A DNA stretch of 64,000 nt from contig JADJEA010000001.1 in assembly GCA_016702415.1 (NCBI GenBank), positions 105,001-169,000 on the forward strand, in the 5' to 3' direction. Positions 53,951 through 62,723 of this stretch are shown here, one piece after another; the first letter of the stretch is position 1, and each line of letters begins with the position of its first letter. Made by a program: the position numbers and the translations under genes. The notes under the pieces are model-generated. The model searched no databases. It was not told the DNA's origin and saw nothing but the letters and a program-made list of their open reading frames with translations. This DNA is from Nostocoides sp. Its GTDB lineage: Bacteria > Actinomycetota > Actinomycetes > Actinomycetales > Dermatophilaceae.

Positions 53951-55179
53951 GCACGGCATACGACATCCGGGTCCCCGAGACCGCCGCGCGCGCACCCGGG
54001 GCGGGAAGCGTGCGCCTGCTGACGTGGTTCGTCGTCGGCCTGCCGCTGTGGTGGCTGCTCGGGCTGGGCAGCCTCGGCTATTTCCTTGTCGCCGCGCTGC
54101 TGGGGGTCGACCTGGTCCGTCGCCGGCCGTGGCAGTTGCCGCTGGGATCGGCGTGGTGGCTGCTCTTCCTCGCGTGGGTGGTCCTCAGCATTGTCATGCT
54201 CCCGCTCGAGGCGCCGGGGACGGTCGTGGAGGGGATCGGCGCGCGGATCATCCCGACCGCCTTCCGCCTCGGGGAGTATGCCGCGTGCACCCTCACGCTC
54301 ATCTGGGCCTGCACGACGTCGGCGGTGGAGTTGTCGGCGCGGCGCCTGGGCGGGTTGCTCGCGGTCGCGTTCGGGTGGACGGTGGCCGGAGGGCTGCTCG
54401 GTCTGGTCGCCCCCGGCTTCCAGGTCACGAGCCTGGTCGAGCGGGTGTTGCCCGGGTCCTTGGCTGGGAATGGGTACGTTCACGCCCTGGTCCATCCGGC
54501 GGCGGCTCAGGTGCAGCGGCTCTTCGCCGGGGAGGACGGCGTGGGGCGGCCGGCCGCGCCCTATCCGTATACGAACACCTGGGGCAATGCGCTCGGGCTG
54601 CTGCTGCCCATCGGGTGTGCGCTGATCGTCCAGTCGGGTGTCGCTGGGCCGCTGGCGATCGTCGCGGTCCTGGCGACACCCCTGGGGGCCGGCCTGGCCG
54701 ACCGCAACGCGCAGGCGCCGAGCAATGGCGTGCGCGCTTTCAGCGTCGCGCGGGCAATCGAGATCACGACCGCGTCGCCGGTGCTCGGCTATGGGAGCAC
54801 CCGCTCGCAGCTGGGCAGCCACGAGACGATCGCCGTCGGGAAGTCGGCGTCCTGCCCCAAGTGCGGCAACATGGCGCTCGGGACCAACGGGCAGTTGTGG
54901 TTCGCCGGGGTGGGGCAGGGGTTCGTCGGGGCCGGATTCTTCGCCCTCTTCCATGTCGCCGTGCTGTGGTACTACCGCCGGTTGCGCTCCCCGCTCGGCC
55001 TCGCGGCGCTGACCTCCTGTGTCGGCGCGCTGGTCTTCATGCTCGTCTACGACCGCACCGTCGCCACGGGATGCCTGGAGTTCCTCATCATCGCGCTCCT
55101 GGTCAAAGTCGCGCGCGAGGAGGATGCCGAGGCGGGTGCGGGAGACACCGCCCTGGAGAGCGCGGTGAGGACCGGATGA
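53947..55179 (+). CDS. Wzy/O-antigen ligase-like polymerase
   Basis: 410 residues from GTG 53947, about ten TM helices. A large outer loop at ~190-225, then 'SPVLGYGSTRSQLGSHETI' and a short 'CPKCGN' motif followed by 'GTNGQLWFAGVGQGFVG', a pattern seen in actinobacterial Wzy-like proteins. Compared with such proteins as I know them, a segment between 'LAIVAV' and 'LATPLG' seems short, lacking the usual outer loop with a conserved Arg. Should polymerise repeat units outside the membrane. Confidence 0.75.
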   Translation: MSTAYDIRVPETAARAPGAGSVRLLTWFVVGLPLWWLLGLGSLGYFLVAALLGVDLVRRRPWQLPLGSAWWLLFLAWVVLSIVMLPLEAPGTVVEGIGARIIPTAFRLGEYAACTLTLIWACTTSAVELSARRLGGLLAVAFGWTVAGGLLGLVAPGFQVTSLVERVLPGSLAGNGYVHALVHPAAAQVQRLFAGEDGVGRPAAPYPYTNTWGNALGLLLPIGCALIVQSGVAGPLAIVAVLATPLGAGLADRNAQAPSNGVRAFSVARAIEITTASPVLGYGSTRSQLGSHETIAVGKSASCPKCGNMALGTNGQLWFAGVGQGFVGAGFFALFHVAVLWYYRRLRSPLGLAALTSCVGALVFMLVYDRTVATGCLEFLIIALLVKVAREEDAEAGAGDTALESAVRTG

Positions 55180-56372
55180 GCACCGCTCCGTTCCCGGACG
55201 TCTTCCGGCCGGCCGCGGGAGCGCTGCCGCGGCGGACGTATGTCGCGCTGCCCGGCGTCGAGGGCGCGCGCGTTCTCGTCGAGGCCGGTGCGGTGGTGCC
55301 CGCACGGCGCGTCCTGGCTGCGCTGCGGCCCCGGACCGACGCGCCGGCGGGGGCGAGAGGGCTCGCTCGGGGCGTGGCAACGGAGGTGGGCACCCTGGGA
55401 GTGGGGGTGCTCGGGAAGGTTCGCCCGCGGCATACCACCATGGACGTGGCGGCGGGCCCCGACGCGATCGAGTCGTATGTCGCGCGCCACCTCGGCCGCG
55501 GCCGGGCCGAGGTGGCCTTCGGGTGGCGGTTCGGGCCACCGCGCGCCAACCGCAAACCCGTGGGTTGCGTTGTCGCAGAAGGCGGCTCGGTCCTCGCCTT
55601 CGTCAAGGTCGGGGTGACGCCGTTGACGGGCCGACTGGTCGAGGCCGAGGGAGCGGCGCTCGCGCGGCTGGGCCCGCGGGTCGGGCCGCTCACCCTTCCC
55701 GGCCTTCTCCACCGGGGGCGGTGGCAGGACCTGCCGGTGCTCGTCACGGCGCCCCTGCGGCATACCGGAAGGCGGGGCGGGGAGCCGGACCGGCGGGCGG
55801 CGGCCGAAATCGCGGTCGCGGGCGCGCTCGGGATCCGGCGGGAGTCGTTGGGGGCGAGCGCCTTCTGGGCCGAGGTCACGCAGCCGGCGGACGACCCGGA
55901 CCCCCGGTGGGCGCCGCTGCGGGCGGCGACGCGACAGGTGGCGGCGCACGCCGGCGGCCGGGACCTCGTCCTCGGCGCCTGGCACGGGGACTGGACCGCC
56001 CACAACGTCGTCGCAACGCGGGCCGGCATCGGTGCCTGGGATTGGGAACGCTTCCGGGACGGGGTCCCGGCCGGGTTCGACCCGCTGCATTACCGGCTCA
56101 TGGCCGCGCTGGAATCGGGAGCCCCCCGGGCCGACCTCGTCCCCGACCTCGTGCGCGAGGCGCCGCGTCTGCTCGCCCATCTCGGTGCCGCCGGGCTCGT
56201 CGATGACCCGGCGATGACGGCCGTGCTCTATCTGCTCACGCTGGCCCGGCGCTACCAGCGCGACGGCCAGGACCGGACCGGATCGGTGGCCGCGGGCTTC
56301 GCCGACTGGCTGGTCGCCCCCCTGCCCGCGGCCGTCGGCTCGCTGGTGGGTCGCGCCGGGGAGGTCCGGTGA
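55176..56372 (+). CDS. Phosphotransferase (APH-like) of the polysaccharide cluster
   Basis: 398 residues from ATG 55176. Kinase-like C-terminal half with 'LVLGAWHGDWTAHNVV' (catalytic loop, Asp) and 'GAWDWERFRDG' (metal-binding Asp). The N-terminal half has 'LAFVKVGVTPL', a candidate nucleotide Lys. Small-molecule kinase of aminoglycoside phosphotransferase type. In this position it may phosphorylate a sugar precursor or glycan end rather than an antibiotic (inference). Overlaps both neighbours by 4 bp. Confidence 0.8.
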   Translation: MSTAPFPDVFRPAAGALPRRTYVALPGVEGARVLVEAGAVVPARRVLAALRPRTDAPAGARGLARGVATEVGTLGVGVLGKVRPRHTTMDVAAGPDAIESYVARHLGRGRAEVAFGWRFGPPRANRKPVGCVVAEGGSVLAFVKVGVTPLTGRLVEAEGAALARLGPRVGPLTLPGLLHRGRWQDLPVLVTAPLRHTGRRGGEPDRRAAAEIAVAGALGIRRESLGASAFWAEVTQPADDPDPRWAPLRAATRQVAAHAGGRDLVLGAWHGDWTAHNVVATRAGIGAWDWERFRDGVPAGFDPLHYRLMAALESGAPRADLVPDLVREAPRLLAHLGAAGLVDDPAMTAVLYLLTLARRYQRDGQDRTGSVAAGFADWLVAPLPAAVGSLVGRAGEVR

Positions 56373-57280
56373 CGGCCCGGGGGCCGGCGTCCTCGGCGAC
56401 GCGACGACGGGCGGCGGCGGCGCAGCGGGGCCGCGCCACTCTCGTCGCGGGTGCCGATGCGGTGGGGCGCGCCACGGCGGGGGCGCGGGTCCTGCCGGGC
56501 TTCCTCATCGCCGGCGGCCAGCGCTGCGGGACGACCTCGCTCTATCAGGCGCTGCGCCAGCAGCCCACGCTCTTCCGGCCGACCTGGCGCAAGGGCGTCC
56601 ACTATTTCGACATGGCGTATGCCGAGCGCGACCTGCGCTGGTATCGCGCCCACTTCCCTCTCGCCCGGCAGCTCGACCGCGCGGCCCGGAGGTACCACGA
56701 CCGGGCGCTGGCGTTCGAATCGAGCCCGTACTACCTCTTCCATCCGCGCGCCCTCGACCGGATCGCCACCGACCTGCCCGGCGTCCGGCTCCTGGTCCTG
56801 GTCCGCGACCCGGTCGAGCGGGCCTACTCGGCCCATGCCCACGCGTTCGGGCGCGGGTTCGAGACCGAGCCCTTCGCGCGGGCCCTGGACCTCGAGGTGA
56901 GCCGCCTCGACGGTGAGGTGGAGCGGCTGGTGGAGGACGCGGCATACGAGAGTCTCGCCCACCGGCACCAGGCCTATCGCTCCCGCGGTGAGTATGCCGC
57001 CCAACTCGCCCGGGCGGGCGACCTCCTCGGCCGGGAGCGGATCCACGTCGTGGACAGCCACCGGTTCTTCGCCGAGCCGGAGGCGGTGTTCGATGAGGTA
57101 CTGACCTTCCTGGGCGTGCGCACCCGGGTGGCCACGCGCTTCGAGCGGCACAACGCCCGGCCCCGCCTGCCGCTGGATCCCGGACTGGCGCGGGACTTGC
57201 GATCCCACTTTGCTCCCCACGATGCGGCGCTCGAGGACTGGCTCGGCCGGCCGCCGACGTGGCTCACGTCGACGTGGTAA
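56369..57280 (+). CDS. Sulfotransferase (plus arm of the polysaccharide cluster)
   Basis: 303 residues from GTG 56369. PAPS loop 'FLIAGGQRCGTTSLYQAL', 3'-phosphate motif 'LLVLVRDPVERAYSAHAH', and 'GREYAAQLAR'-like acceptor region, as in NDST/heparan-type sulfotransferases. No signal peptide. Second sulfotransferase of the cluster, supporting a sulfated glycan. Overlaps the phosphotransferase gene by 4 bp. Confidence 0.9.
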   Translation: MTARGPASSATRRRAAAAQRGRATLVAGADAVGRATAGARVLPGFLIAGGQRCGTTSLYQALRQQPTLFRPTWRKGVHYFDMAYAERDLRWYRAHFPLARQLDRAARRYHDRALAFESSPYYLFHPRALDRIATDLPGVRLLVLVRDPVERAYSAHAHAFGRGFETEPFARALDLEVSRLDGEVERLVEDAAYESLAHRHQAYRSRGEYAAQLARAGDLLGRERIHVVDSHRFFAEPEAVFDEVLTFLGVRTRVATRFERHNARPRLPLDPGLARDLRSHFAPHDAALEDWLGRPPTWLTSTW

Positions 57281-57408
57281 GGGCGCCCTCGTGGTAAGGC
57301 GGTCGTCGTGGTGAGGCGTCGGCGTGGTGAGGGGCGTCGGCGTGAGGGGCGTCGACGTGGTGTGCGCGGTCGTCATCGTGAGGCGGTCGCCATCGTGAAG
57401 GGGTCGTG
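57281..57408. repeat. Degenerate GTGGTGAGGCGTCG-type repeats
   Basis: The gap between the sulfotransferase and flippase genes is made of imperfect repeats of 'cgtggtgaggcgtcgg' and shorter versions. No gene is seen. May be a slipped minisatellite; no function inferred. Confidence 0.6.
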
Positions 57409-58935
57409 ATGGTGACGCCGGCGCCCGCCCCGGCACCGACATCGCTGCGGCGGTTGCGCCAGGGCACGGTACTCAACCTCGCCGGGGCCGCGGTGACGAC
57501 GGTATGCACCTTCGGGGTGGCCCTGGCGACGACTCACGCGCTGCACCCCACCGGGGCGGGGGTCGTCTTCGCGTTGACCTCGGCCTTCCTGATCGTCGCG
57601 ATGATCCTGCGGCTGGGGACCCCGACCGCGCTGGTGCTCTTCCTCGCCCGCAGCGCCGACGAGGACGGGGCCCGCAGCCGAGCCTTCGCCCGACTCAGCC
57701 TCCGCATCGTCGGGCCCTTGGCCCTCGGCGGGGCGGTCCTCGCCGTGGGGAGCGCCGTTCTGATCGGCAGGCTGCGGCCGGACACCGCGATCGGGCGGTC
57801 GACAACGCTCGCGATCTGCCTCGGCCTTCTCATCCCCTTCTCGGTCCTCCTCGACGGCACGCTCGCGGTCTCCCGCGGGCATCACCGGATGAAGCCGACC
57901 GTGGCCGTCGAACGCATCGGCCGGCCGCTGGCCCAACTCGTGTTGTCCGTCGCGGCGCTCCTGTGGTGGCCCACCATCCTCGGGCTCGGATTGGCCTGGG
58001 GGCTGCCCTATGTCCCCGCGCTCGTCGCGGCGGTGTGGGCGACCCCCCAACTACGCCGCCGGGGCCCGGTCGCTCGCGTCGATGTCGCGGAGCGGCGGGA
58101 GTTCCACTCCTTCCTCTGGGCCCGAACGTCGGTGTCGGTGGCGCAGATCCTCTATGCCCGCCTCGATATCGTCCTGCTCGCCCTCCTCGCCGGGACGCGG
58201 GCGGCGGCGATCTACGGCGCCGCAACCCGGTTCGTCGTCGTCGCCCAGCTGACCCAGCAATCGATCGGGACCGCATTCGAACCCGGCCTTGCCCGGGCCG
58301 CCGGGCCGGCGCGCTCCCTGGCCGACTCGCCCGACGCCTTGGCGACGATGGGCCGGCTCTACAAGACCGGCACGACCTGGCTGGTCTGGCTGACCTGGCC
58401 GATGCTCCTGCTCTGCGCGGTCCTGGCGCCGTGGTGGTTGGCGGTCTTCGGCCGGGACTATGTCGCCGGGACCGGGGTGGTCTATGTCCTGGTCGGCTCC
58501 TCCCTCGTCTCGAGCGGGATCGGCACCGTCGAGGTCCTGCTCAACCTCTCCGGACGGGCCCGGAGCCTGGTGGCCTACAACATCGTCGGGGTCGCCCTCA
58601 TGGCCGGGATCGACCTCGCGCTCATTCCGCATCTCGGGGCCCTCGGCGCCGCGATCGGGTGGGCGACGACGATGTGTTTCAAGAACATCGCGCCCCTCAT
58701 CGAATTCTGGGTCCGCTTCCGGCTCCATCCCTTCTCGGCCCGCTGGGTCGAGGCGGCCGTCGTCACCAGCGTCGCCGGCGGGGTGATCCCCCTGGCCGGG
58801 CGGGTCCTCGGGGGTGGCGTGGGTGCCCTGGCCGGCTCCGTCCTCGGTGCCGTGCTGTGGGCCGGGGCCGTCTGGCGACGGCGTGCGTCGGCGCCACCCG
58901 CGCGGGATGCAAGGACTTCCATGGATTCTCGCTAG
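57409..58935 (+). CDS. Oligosaccharide flippase (Wzx/MATE-like)
   Basis: 508 residues from ATG 57409 (GTG at 57406 possible). About fourteen TM helices. Starts with 'GTVLNLAGAAVTTVCTFGV', has 'LARSADEDGARSRAFARL' and 'GTRAAAIYGAATRFVVVAQL', as in polysaccharide-transport flippases. Completes a Wzx/Wzy/Wzz set: it would flip lipid-linked repeats to the outer face. Last gene of the plus arm. Confidence 0.9.
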   Translation: MVTPAPAPAPTSLRRLRQGTVLNLAGAAVTTVCTFGVALATTHALHPTGAGVVFALTSAFLIVAMILRLGTPTALVLFLARSADEDGARSRAFARLSLRIVGPLALGGAVLAVGSAVLIGRLRPDTAIGRSTTLAICLGLLIPFSVLLDGTLAVSRGHHRMKPTVAVERIGRPLAQLVLSVAALLWWPTILGLGLAWGLPYVPALVAAVWATPQLRRRGPVARVDVAERREFHSFLWARTSVSVAQILYARLDIVLLALLAGTRAAAIYGAATRFVVVAQLTQQSIGTAFEPGLARAAGPARSLADSPDALATMGRLYKTGTTWLVWLTWPMLLLCAVLAPWWLAVFGRDYVAGTGVVYVLVGSSLVSSGIGTVEVLLNLSGRARSLVAYNIVGVALMAGIDLALIPHLGALGAAIGWATTMCFKNIAPLIEFWVRFRLHPFSARWVEAAVVTSVAGGVIPLAGRVLGGGVGALAGSVLGAVLWAGAVWRRRASAPPARDARTSMDSR

Positions 58936-58945
58936 ACTCCCCGGT

Positions 58946-59464
58946 ATGCCGCCCGCCCAGCCCGCCGCGCCTGTCGAGTCCGTCGACAGCATCGCCGAGG
59001 CCAGGCGGCTGTGGCGCGAGCACGGGTGGGCCGACGCGGCCGACGGGATGGCCGCGGTGACCTCGGTGATGCGGGCCCAGGCGATCATGCTGCGCCGGGT
59101 CGAGAACGCCCTGCGCCCCCTGGGGATCACCTTCGCGCGCTACGAGGTGCTGATGCTCCTCTACTTCTCCCGCGCGGGATCGCTGCCGATGTCTCTCATC
59201 GGCGCGCGCTTGCAGGTCCACCAGACCAGCGTGACCAATGCGGTCGACCGGCTGGAGGCCGCGGCATACGTCCGGCGTCGGCCGCACCCCACCGACCGGC
59301 GCGCGACGATCGTCCTGCTCTCCGACGCCGGCCGCGAGCTGGCCGACAAGGCGACCGAGGTGCTCAACCGCGACGTCTTCCGGGAGCCCGGGCTCGGCCC
59401 GGGCGGGGCGGTCGCCCTGGTCGGCCAACTCGACGTCCTGCGCCGGGACGCCGGCGATTTCTGA
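58946..59464 (+). CDS. MarR-family transcriptional regulator
   Basis: 172 residues from ATG 58946. Winged helix: 'LTPLGITFARYEVLMLLYF'-type helix (core 'ITFARYEVLMLL'), recognition region 'MSLIGARLQVHQTSVTNAVD', wing 'RRPHPTDRRATIVLLSDAG'. A TAGACT box at 58933-58938 is close upstream, suggesting a nearly leaderless transcript. Could control the flippase end of the cluster or the DinB gene; no evidence for either. Confidence 0.9.
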   Translation: MPPAQPAAPVESVDSIAEARRLWREHGWADAADGMAAVTSVMRAQAIMLRRVENALRPLGITFARYEVLMLLYFSRAGSLPMSLIGARLQVHQTSVTNAVDRLEAAAYVRRRPHPTDRRATIVLLSDAGRELADKATEVLNRDVFREPGLGPGGAVALVGQLDVLRRDAGDF

Positions 59465-59497
59465 GGGTCGTCGGTGGCCCGGTCTAGCCTCAGGGTC

Positions 59498-60184
59498 ATG
59501 ACGACTGCCGAATCCGACACCAAGCCTGACGACACCGAGCCCGACGACACCGAGCCCGACCACACCGAGCCCGACCACACCGAGCCCGACGACACCGAGC
59601 CCGACGACAGCAAACGCATCCTGGTCGAGCACCTCGGGACCCTCAACCGGGCGATCCTCTGGAAGGTCGAGGGACTGGGCGACTACGACCTGCGGCGTCC
59701 ACTCACCCCCACCGGCACCAATGCCCTCGGCCTCGTCAAACACCTGGCGTCGGTGCAGGCGGGCTATTTCGGCGACGTGTTCGGGCGGCCGGCTCCGTTC
59801 CCGATGCCGTGGCTCGCGCGGGAGGCACCGATCAACGCGGACATGTGGGCCACGCCGCAGGAGTCGCGCGCGTCCGTCATCGGGATGTATGCCGAGAGCT
59901 GGCGCCACGCCGAGGAGACCTTCGCGGTGGTCGGCATCGAGCAGACCGGAACCGTCCCGTGGTGGCCACCGGAGCGCCGCCACCCGACGCTGCGGGCCGT
60001 CCTGGTCCACATGATCGTCGAGACCGCGCGCCATGCCGGGCACCTCGACATCGTCCGCGAACTCATCGACGCCCAGGCGGGACGCTTCGCCGGGGACGCC
60101 AGCATGCCGGGAGAGGAGGAGATCGACTGGGCCACCTACCGGGCCGAGGTCCAGGCGGGCGCCGACACCTTCCGCGAGGGGTGA
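59498..60184 (+). CDS. DinB-family protein (DUF664) with acidic repeat N terminus
   Basis: 228 residues from ATG 59498. The DinB four-helix bundle begins near 'ILVEHLGTLNRAILWKVEGL' and has metal-ligand His residues in 'GLVKHLASVQAGYFG' and 'VHMIVETARHAGHLDIVRE'. Residues ~9-38 are Thr-Glu-Pro-Asp-Asp/His units coded by 15-bp repeats. DinB-like enzymes include thiol-S-transferases; substrate unknown. Confidence 0.88.
   Translation: MTTAESDTKPDDTEPDDTEPDHTEPDHTEPDDTEPDDSKRILVEHLGTLNRAILWKVEGLGDYDLRRPLTPTGTNALGLVKHLASVQAGYFGDVFGRPAPFPMPWLAREAPINADMWATPQESRASVIGMYAESWRHAEETFAVVGIEQTGTVPWWPPERRHPTLRAVLVHMIVETARHAGHLDIVRELIDAQAGRFAGDASMPGEEEIDWATYRAEVQAGADTFREG
59531..59605 (+). repeat. 15-bp tandem repeat in the DinB gene
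   Basis: Five copies of gacaccgagcccgac (or cacaccgagcccgac) starting at 59531, 59546, 59561, 59576 and 59591. They code for an acidic Thr-Glu-Pro-Asp linker before the DinB domain. Confidence 0.92.
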
Positions 60185-60235
60185 GGCCCACGGGCGGGGG
60201 AGTCACGGGCGGGCGGGGAATCACCCCGCGGGTCC

Positions 60236-60697
60236 TCAGACCGTGAACCAGGGGGTGGACACGGCCCCGGAGGGGAAGACCGCGACCATCCGCACGCTCC
60301 CGGCCGGGACCTGCGTGATCCGCTCGCCGAACCGGTCGGGGGTGACCGTGATCGTCGAGCCGTCCGGGAACTGGACGCTGATCTCTTCCGCCGCCGCGGC
60401 GCTGTCCTCGTCGTGGGCGACCAGGACGAGACGGCGCCGCCGGTAGCCCGCGGGTTCGACCTCCGCGCGCAGCCGCACGGTCCCGAAGACGAAGCCGTAT
60501 GCCGCGCCGTCCCCCCGCGTGGGGACCACATCCGTGGTCATGTCGGCGAGCCGGGCATCGATGCCGGCCCAGTCGTGCAGGGCCTTGGCGGCCTCGGCGA
60601 CCGACTGCGGCATTCGATCCTCGTCGGTGGTCAGGTGGGCGATCAGGGACAGGAGCGCACGATCGCCCTCGCCCAGCTCGAGGTCATCGCGGGACAT
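60236..60697 (-). CDS. Small hypothetical protein of the subtilase/sigma operon
   Basis: 153 residues from ATG 60697. Acidic N terminus, then a beta-rich region ('YGFVFGTVRLRAEVEPAG', 'RRRLVLVAHDEDS', 'SVQFPDGSTITVTPDRFGE'). No signal or TM. Its start lies inside the end of the sigma gene (14-bp overlap), so they are translationally coupled. Function unknown; a role as partner or regulator of the sigma factor or protease is inference. Confidence 0.75.
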   Translation of the reverse strand: MSRDDLELGEGDRALLSLIAHLTTDEDRMPQSVAEAAKALHDWAGIDARLADMTTDVVPTRGDGAAYGFVFGTVRLRAEVEPAGYRRRRLVLVAHDEDSAAAAEEISVQFPDGSTITVTPDRFGERITQVPAGSVRMVAVFPSGAVSTPWFTV

Positions 60698-61250
60698 CGG
60701 CGGCCTCCTCCAGGTGGCGTCGCAGCATGGCCAGGCAGCGGATCCGCGTCGGCCCGATCGATCCGACCGGCATCGCCAGGTCGCTCGAGATGCGTTGGTA
60801 GCTCTCCGACTCCACGACCAGCCGGCGCAGCAGTTCGCGGCAGCGCTCGGACAGCAAGGCAAAGGCTTCGGCCACTTCGGTGATCGTCTCCAGTCGCAGG
60901 ACCTGCTCGGCCGGGCCGTCCCCGGTCTCGTCCGGCAGGTCCAACAGGGTGACGTCGACCGATTCATAGCGGGAGCGGGCCCGGATCAGGGCGAGGGACT
61001 CGCGCTTCGTCGTCGTCACCAGCCACGCACCGACCCGGGCGGGGTCGTTGATCCGGTGGAGATTCTCGGCGAGCTTCAGCCAGACGGTCTGGCTGACGTC
61101 GGCGGCGTCGGGGTGACTGAGCCGGCAGCGGAGGGCAACGGCATACACCAGGCGGGCGAAGCGATCGACGAGGGTATTCCACGCCTCGCGGTCCCCCGAT
61201 CGCGCGGCGAGGACGACGTCGACCAGATCGTCGGTGCCGTCGCCGCTCAC
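60684..61250 (-). CDS. ECF-type RNA polymerase sigma factor
   Basis: 188 residues from GTG 61250. Region 2 has 'FARLVYAVALRCRLSHPDAADV' (core shown in part) and 'TVWLKLAENLHRINDPARVGAWL', region 4 has 'LLSERCRELLRRLVVESES' and a helix-turn-helix 'YQRISSDLAMPVGSIGPTR'. Start overlaps the subtilase stop by 4 bp. No anti-sigma factor gene is recognisable nearby, unless the small downstream gene serves. Confidence 0.9.
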   Translation of the reverse strand: MSGDGTDDLVDVVLAARSGDREAWNTLVDRFARLVYAVALRCRLSHPDAADVSQTVWLKLAENLHRINDPARVGAWLVTTTKRESLALIRARSRYESVDVTLLDLPDETGDGPAEQVLRLETITEVAEAFALLSERCRELLRRLVVESESYQRISSDLAMPVGSIGPTRIRCLAMLRRHLEEAADVPR

Positions 61251-62686
61251 GGTCCCTCCGGGATGTGGAGCACGCGCGGGGGAATCCGAAGTTGACGTCG
61301 CAGGTCCCACACGCGCGTCGGGTCGGGGAAGGCCAGGTCGAAGGCCGTCCGGTCGAGATCGTCCGCGAGGTCGAGGAGGTAGCCGTAGTCGGGGCTGGGG
61401 TGCGGACCCACCACCATCGTGCGCAGCGTGGCAACGGCCTCGTCCGCGCTCAGACCCGCGCCCAGCAGGGCGGCGAGTTCGCCGGTGACCTTGGGCGCCG
61501 AGAACGACGTGCCTGCCCAGACGGCCCAGGGATTGGGGTCCGCCGCGGGGTCGGCCGGATCCGCGACATACGTGCTGGTCACCGGGATCGCGATGGCCGA
61601 GAAGTCGACCCACGGGCCGAAGTTGGACCAGGCGACGGGGTCGAGATCGGCCTCCAGGCCGCCGACCCCGATCGTGGCTTTGTGCGCGGCCGGCAGCATC
61701 GGGATCGCGGTCCCGGAGTTGCCCGCGGAGGCGACGACGAGCACGGTGCTCGGGATGGTGTGGAGGGCGGCGGACAGGGCCGGTGAGCCGAGCAGGTCGG
61801 GATCTTCGAACCCGAGGGAGATGTTGACGATCTGGGCACCATCGGCGACGGCCTGGAGCAGGCAATCCTTGAGGCGCCAACTGCTGCCGAACCCGAAGGA
61901 GTCGACGGCGCGATATTGACGGACGGTGACGTCCGGGGCCCGCTGGATCACCACCCCGGTGACGAAACTCCCGTGACCGGCTCCGGGGTCGAGCGTCCCG
62001 GGGTTCTGGTTGTCCAGGCGGGGTCGGCCGTCGGTCGGCGGGATGACATTGTCGGTCCAGCCGTCGGTGCGGCCGTTGTCCGGGTCGAAGCCCCCGTCGA
62101 TGACCGCGACCGTGATGCCGGCCCCGCGTCCGGTGCCCTGGGGGCGCTTCCGGCTCAACGAGATCCGGTGCGCCCCACCGGACCCCGATTGCGGGGTGAT
62201 GGGCTTGAAGGTGACGCCGTTCTGGTAGGTCACATCGTCGAGGCTCACCTCGAGGGGGAGTTCGCCGGCGGCGACGTCGAGGCGGGACTGGCGGAGGGCG
62301 GCATACGCCTGCTGGGGATCGAGGCTGTCAACGGTCAGCCGACTGACGCCGATCCGCGTGTCGTCCTCCTGGGCGGACACGCTCGCGCCCAGCCCGGCGA
62401 GCCACGCCGTCACCCGCGGGATCTGGTCGGTGACGGCGATGAGCGTGCCCTCGACGACGATGCGCCGCCCGCCTTCGAGAATGTCGATCATCCGCCCCGG
62501 GCCGCCCGGGTCGAGGGCGATCTCGGCGTTGCGCCGCAGGTACGACTGGTAGTCGTGCGCCAACGCTAGGTTGACCTTCACATCGGCCGCGGAGGCGGCA
62601 CGGGCGCTGGCCAGGCTCGCGTAGCGCCTCGGCAGCCCCTCGGCGAGGGCGGTGAACTCGGGCAACGCGCGGTCGAGCGCCATCAT
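61247..62686 (-). CDS. Cytoplasmic subtilase (S8) with N-terminal propeptide-like domain
   Basis: 479 residues from ATG 62686 (ATG 62683 also possible). No signal peptide. Residues ~1-165 are propeptide/I9-like. Subtilase triad: Asp in 'VAVIDGGFDPDN' (~195), His in 'AGHGSFVTGVVI' (~238), Ser in 'AGTSFSAPKVTG' (~393); oxyanion Asn in 'VVASAGNSGTA'. Divergent from the TPR gene with 37 bp between starts. Co-transcribed with the sigma factor. Suggests intracellular proteolytic signalling, not extracellular degradation. Confidence 0.9.
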   Translation of the reverse strand: MMALDRALPEFTALAEGLPRRYASLASARAASAADVKVNLALAHDYQSYLRRNAEIALDPGGPGRMIDILEGGRRIVVEGTLIAVTDQIPRVTAWLAGLGASVSAQEDDTRIGVSRLTVDSLDPQQAYAALRQSRLDVAAGELPLEVSLDDVTYQNGVTFKPITPQSGSGGAHRISLSRKRPQGTGRGAGITVAVIDGGFDPDNGRTDGWTDNVIPPTDGRPRLDNQNPGTLDPGAGHGSFVTGVVIQRAPDVTVRQYRAVDSFGFGSSWRLKDCLLQAVADGAQIVNISLGFEDPDLLGSPALSAALHTIPSTVLVVASAGNSGTAIPMLPAAHKATIGVGGLEADLDPVAWSNFGPWVDFSAIAIPVTSTYVADPADPAADPNPWAVWAGTSFSAPKVTGELAALLGAGLSADEAVATLRTMVVGPHPSPDYGYLLDLADDLDRTAFDLAFPDPTRVWDLRRQLRIPPRVLHIPEGP

Positions 62687-62723
62687 GATTCCTAACTTGT
62701 CCGTCCGGAGGAAAAAACCTTTC

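Noticed and set aside
55176..56372. Antibiotic resistance by aminoglycoside phosphotransferase
   Set aside because: The kinase-like motifs are generic and the gene is embedded by 4-bp overlaps in a polysaccharide operon; a resistance role has no support.
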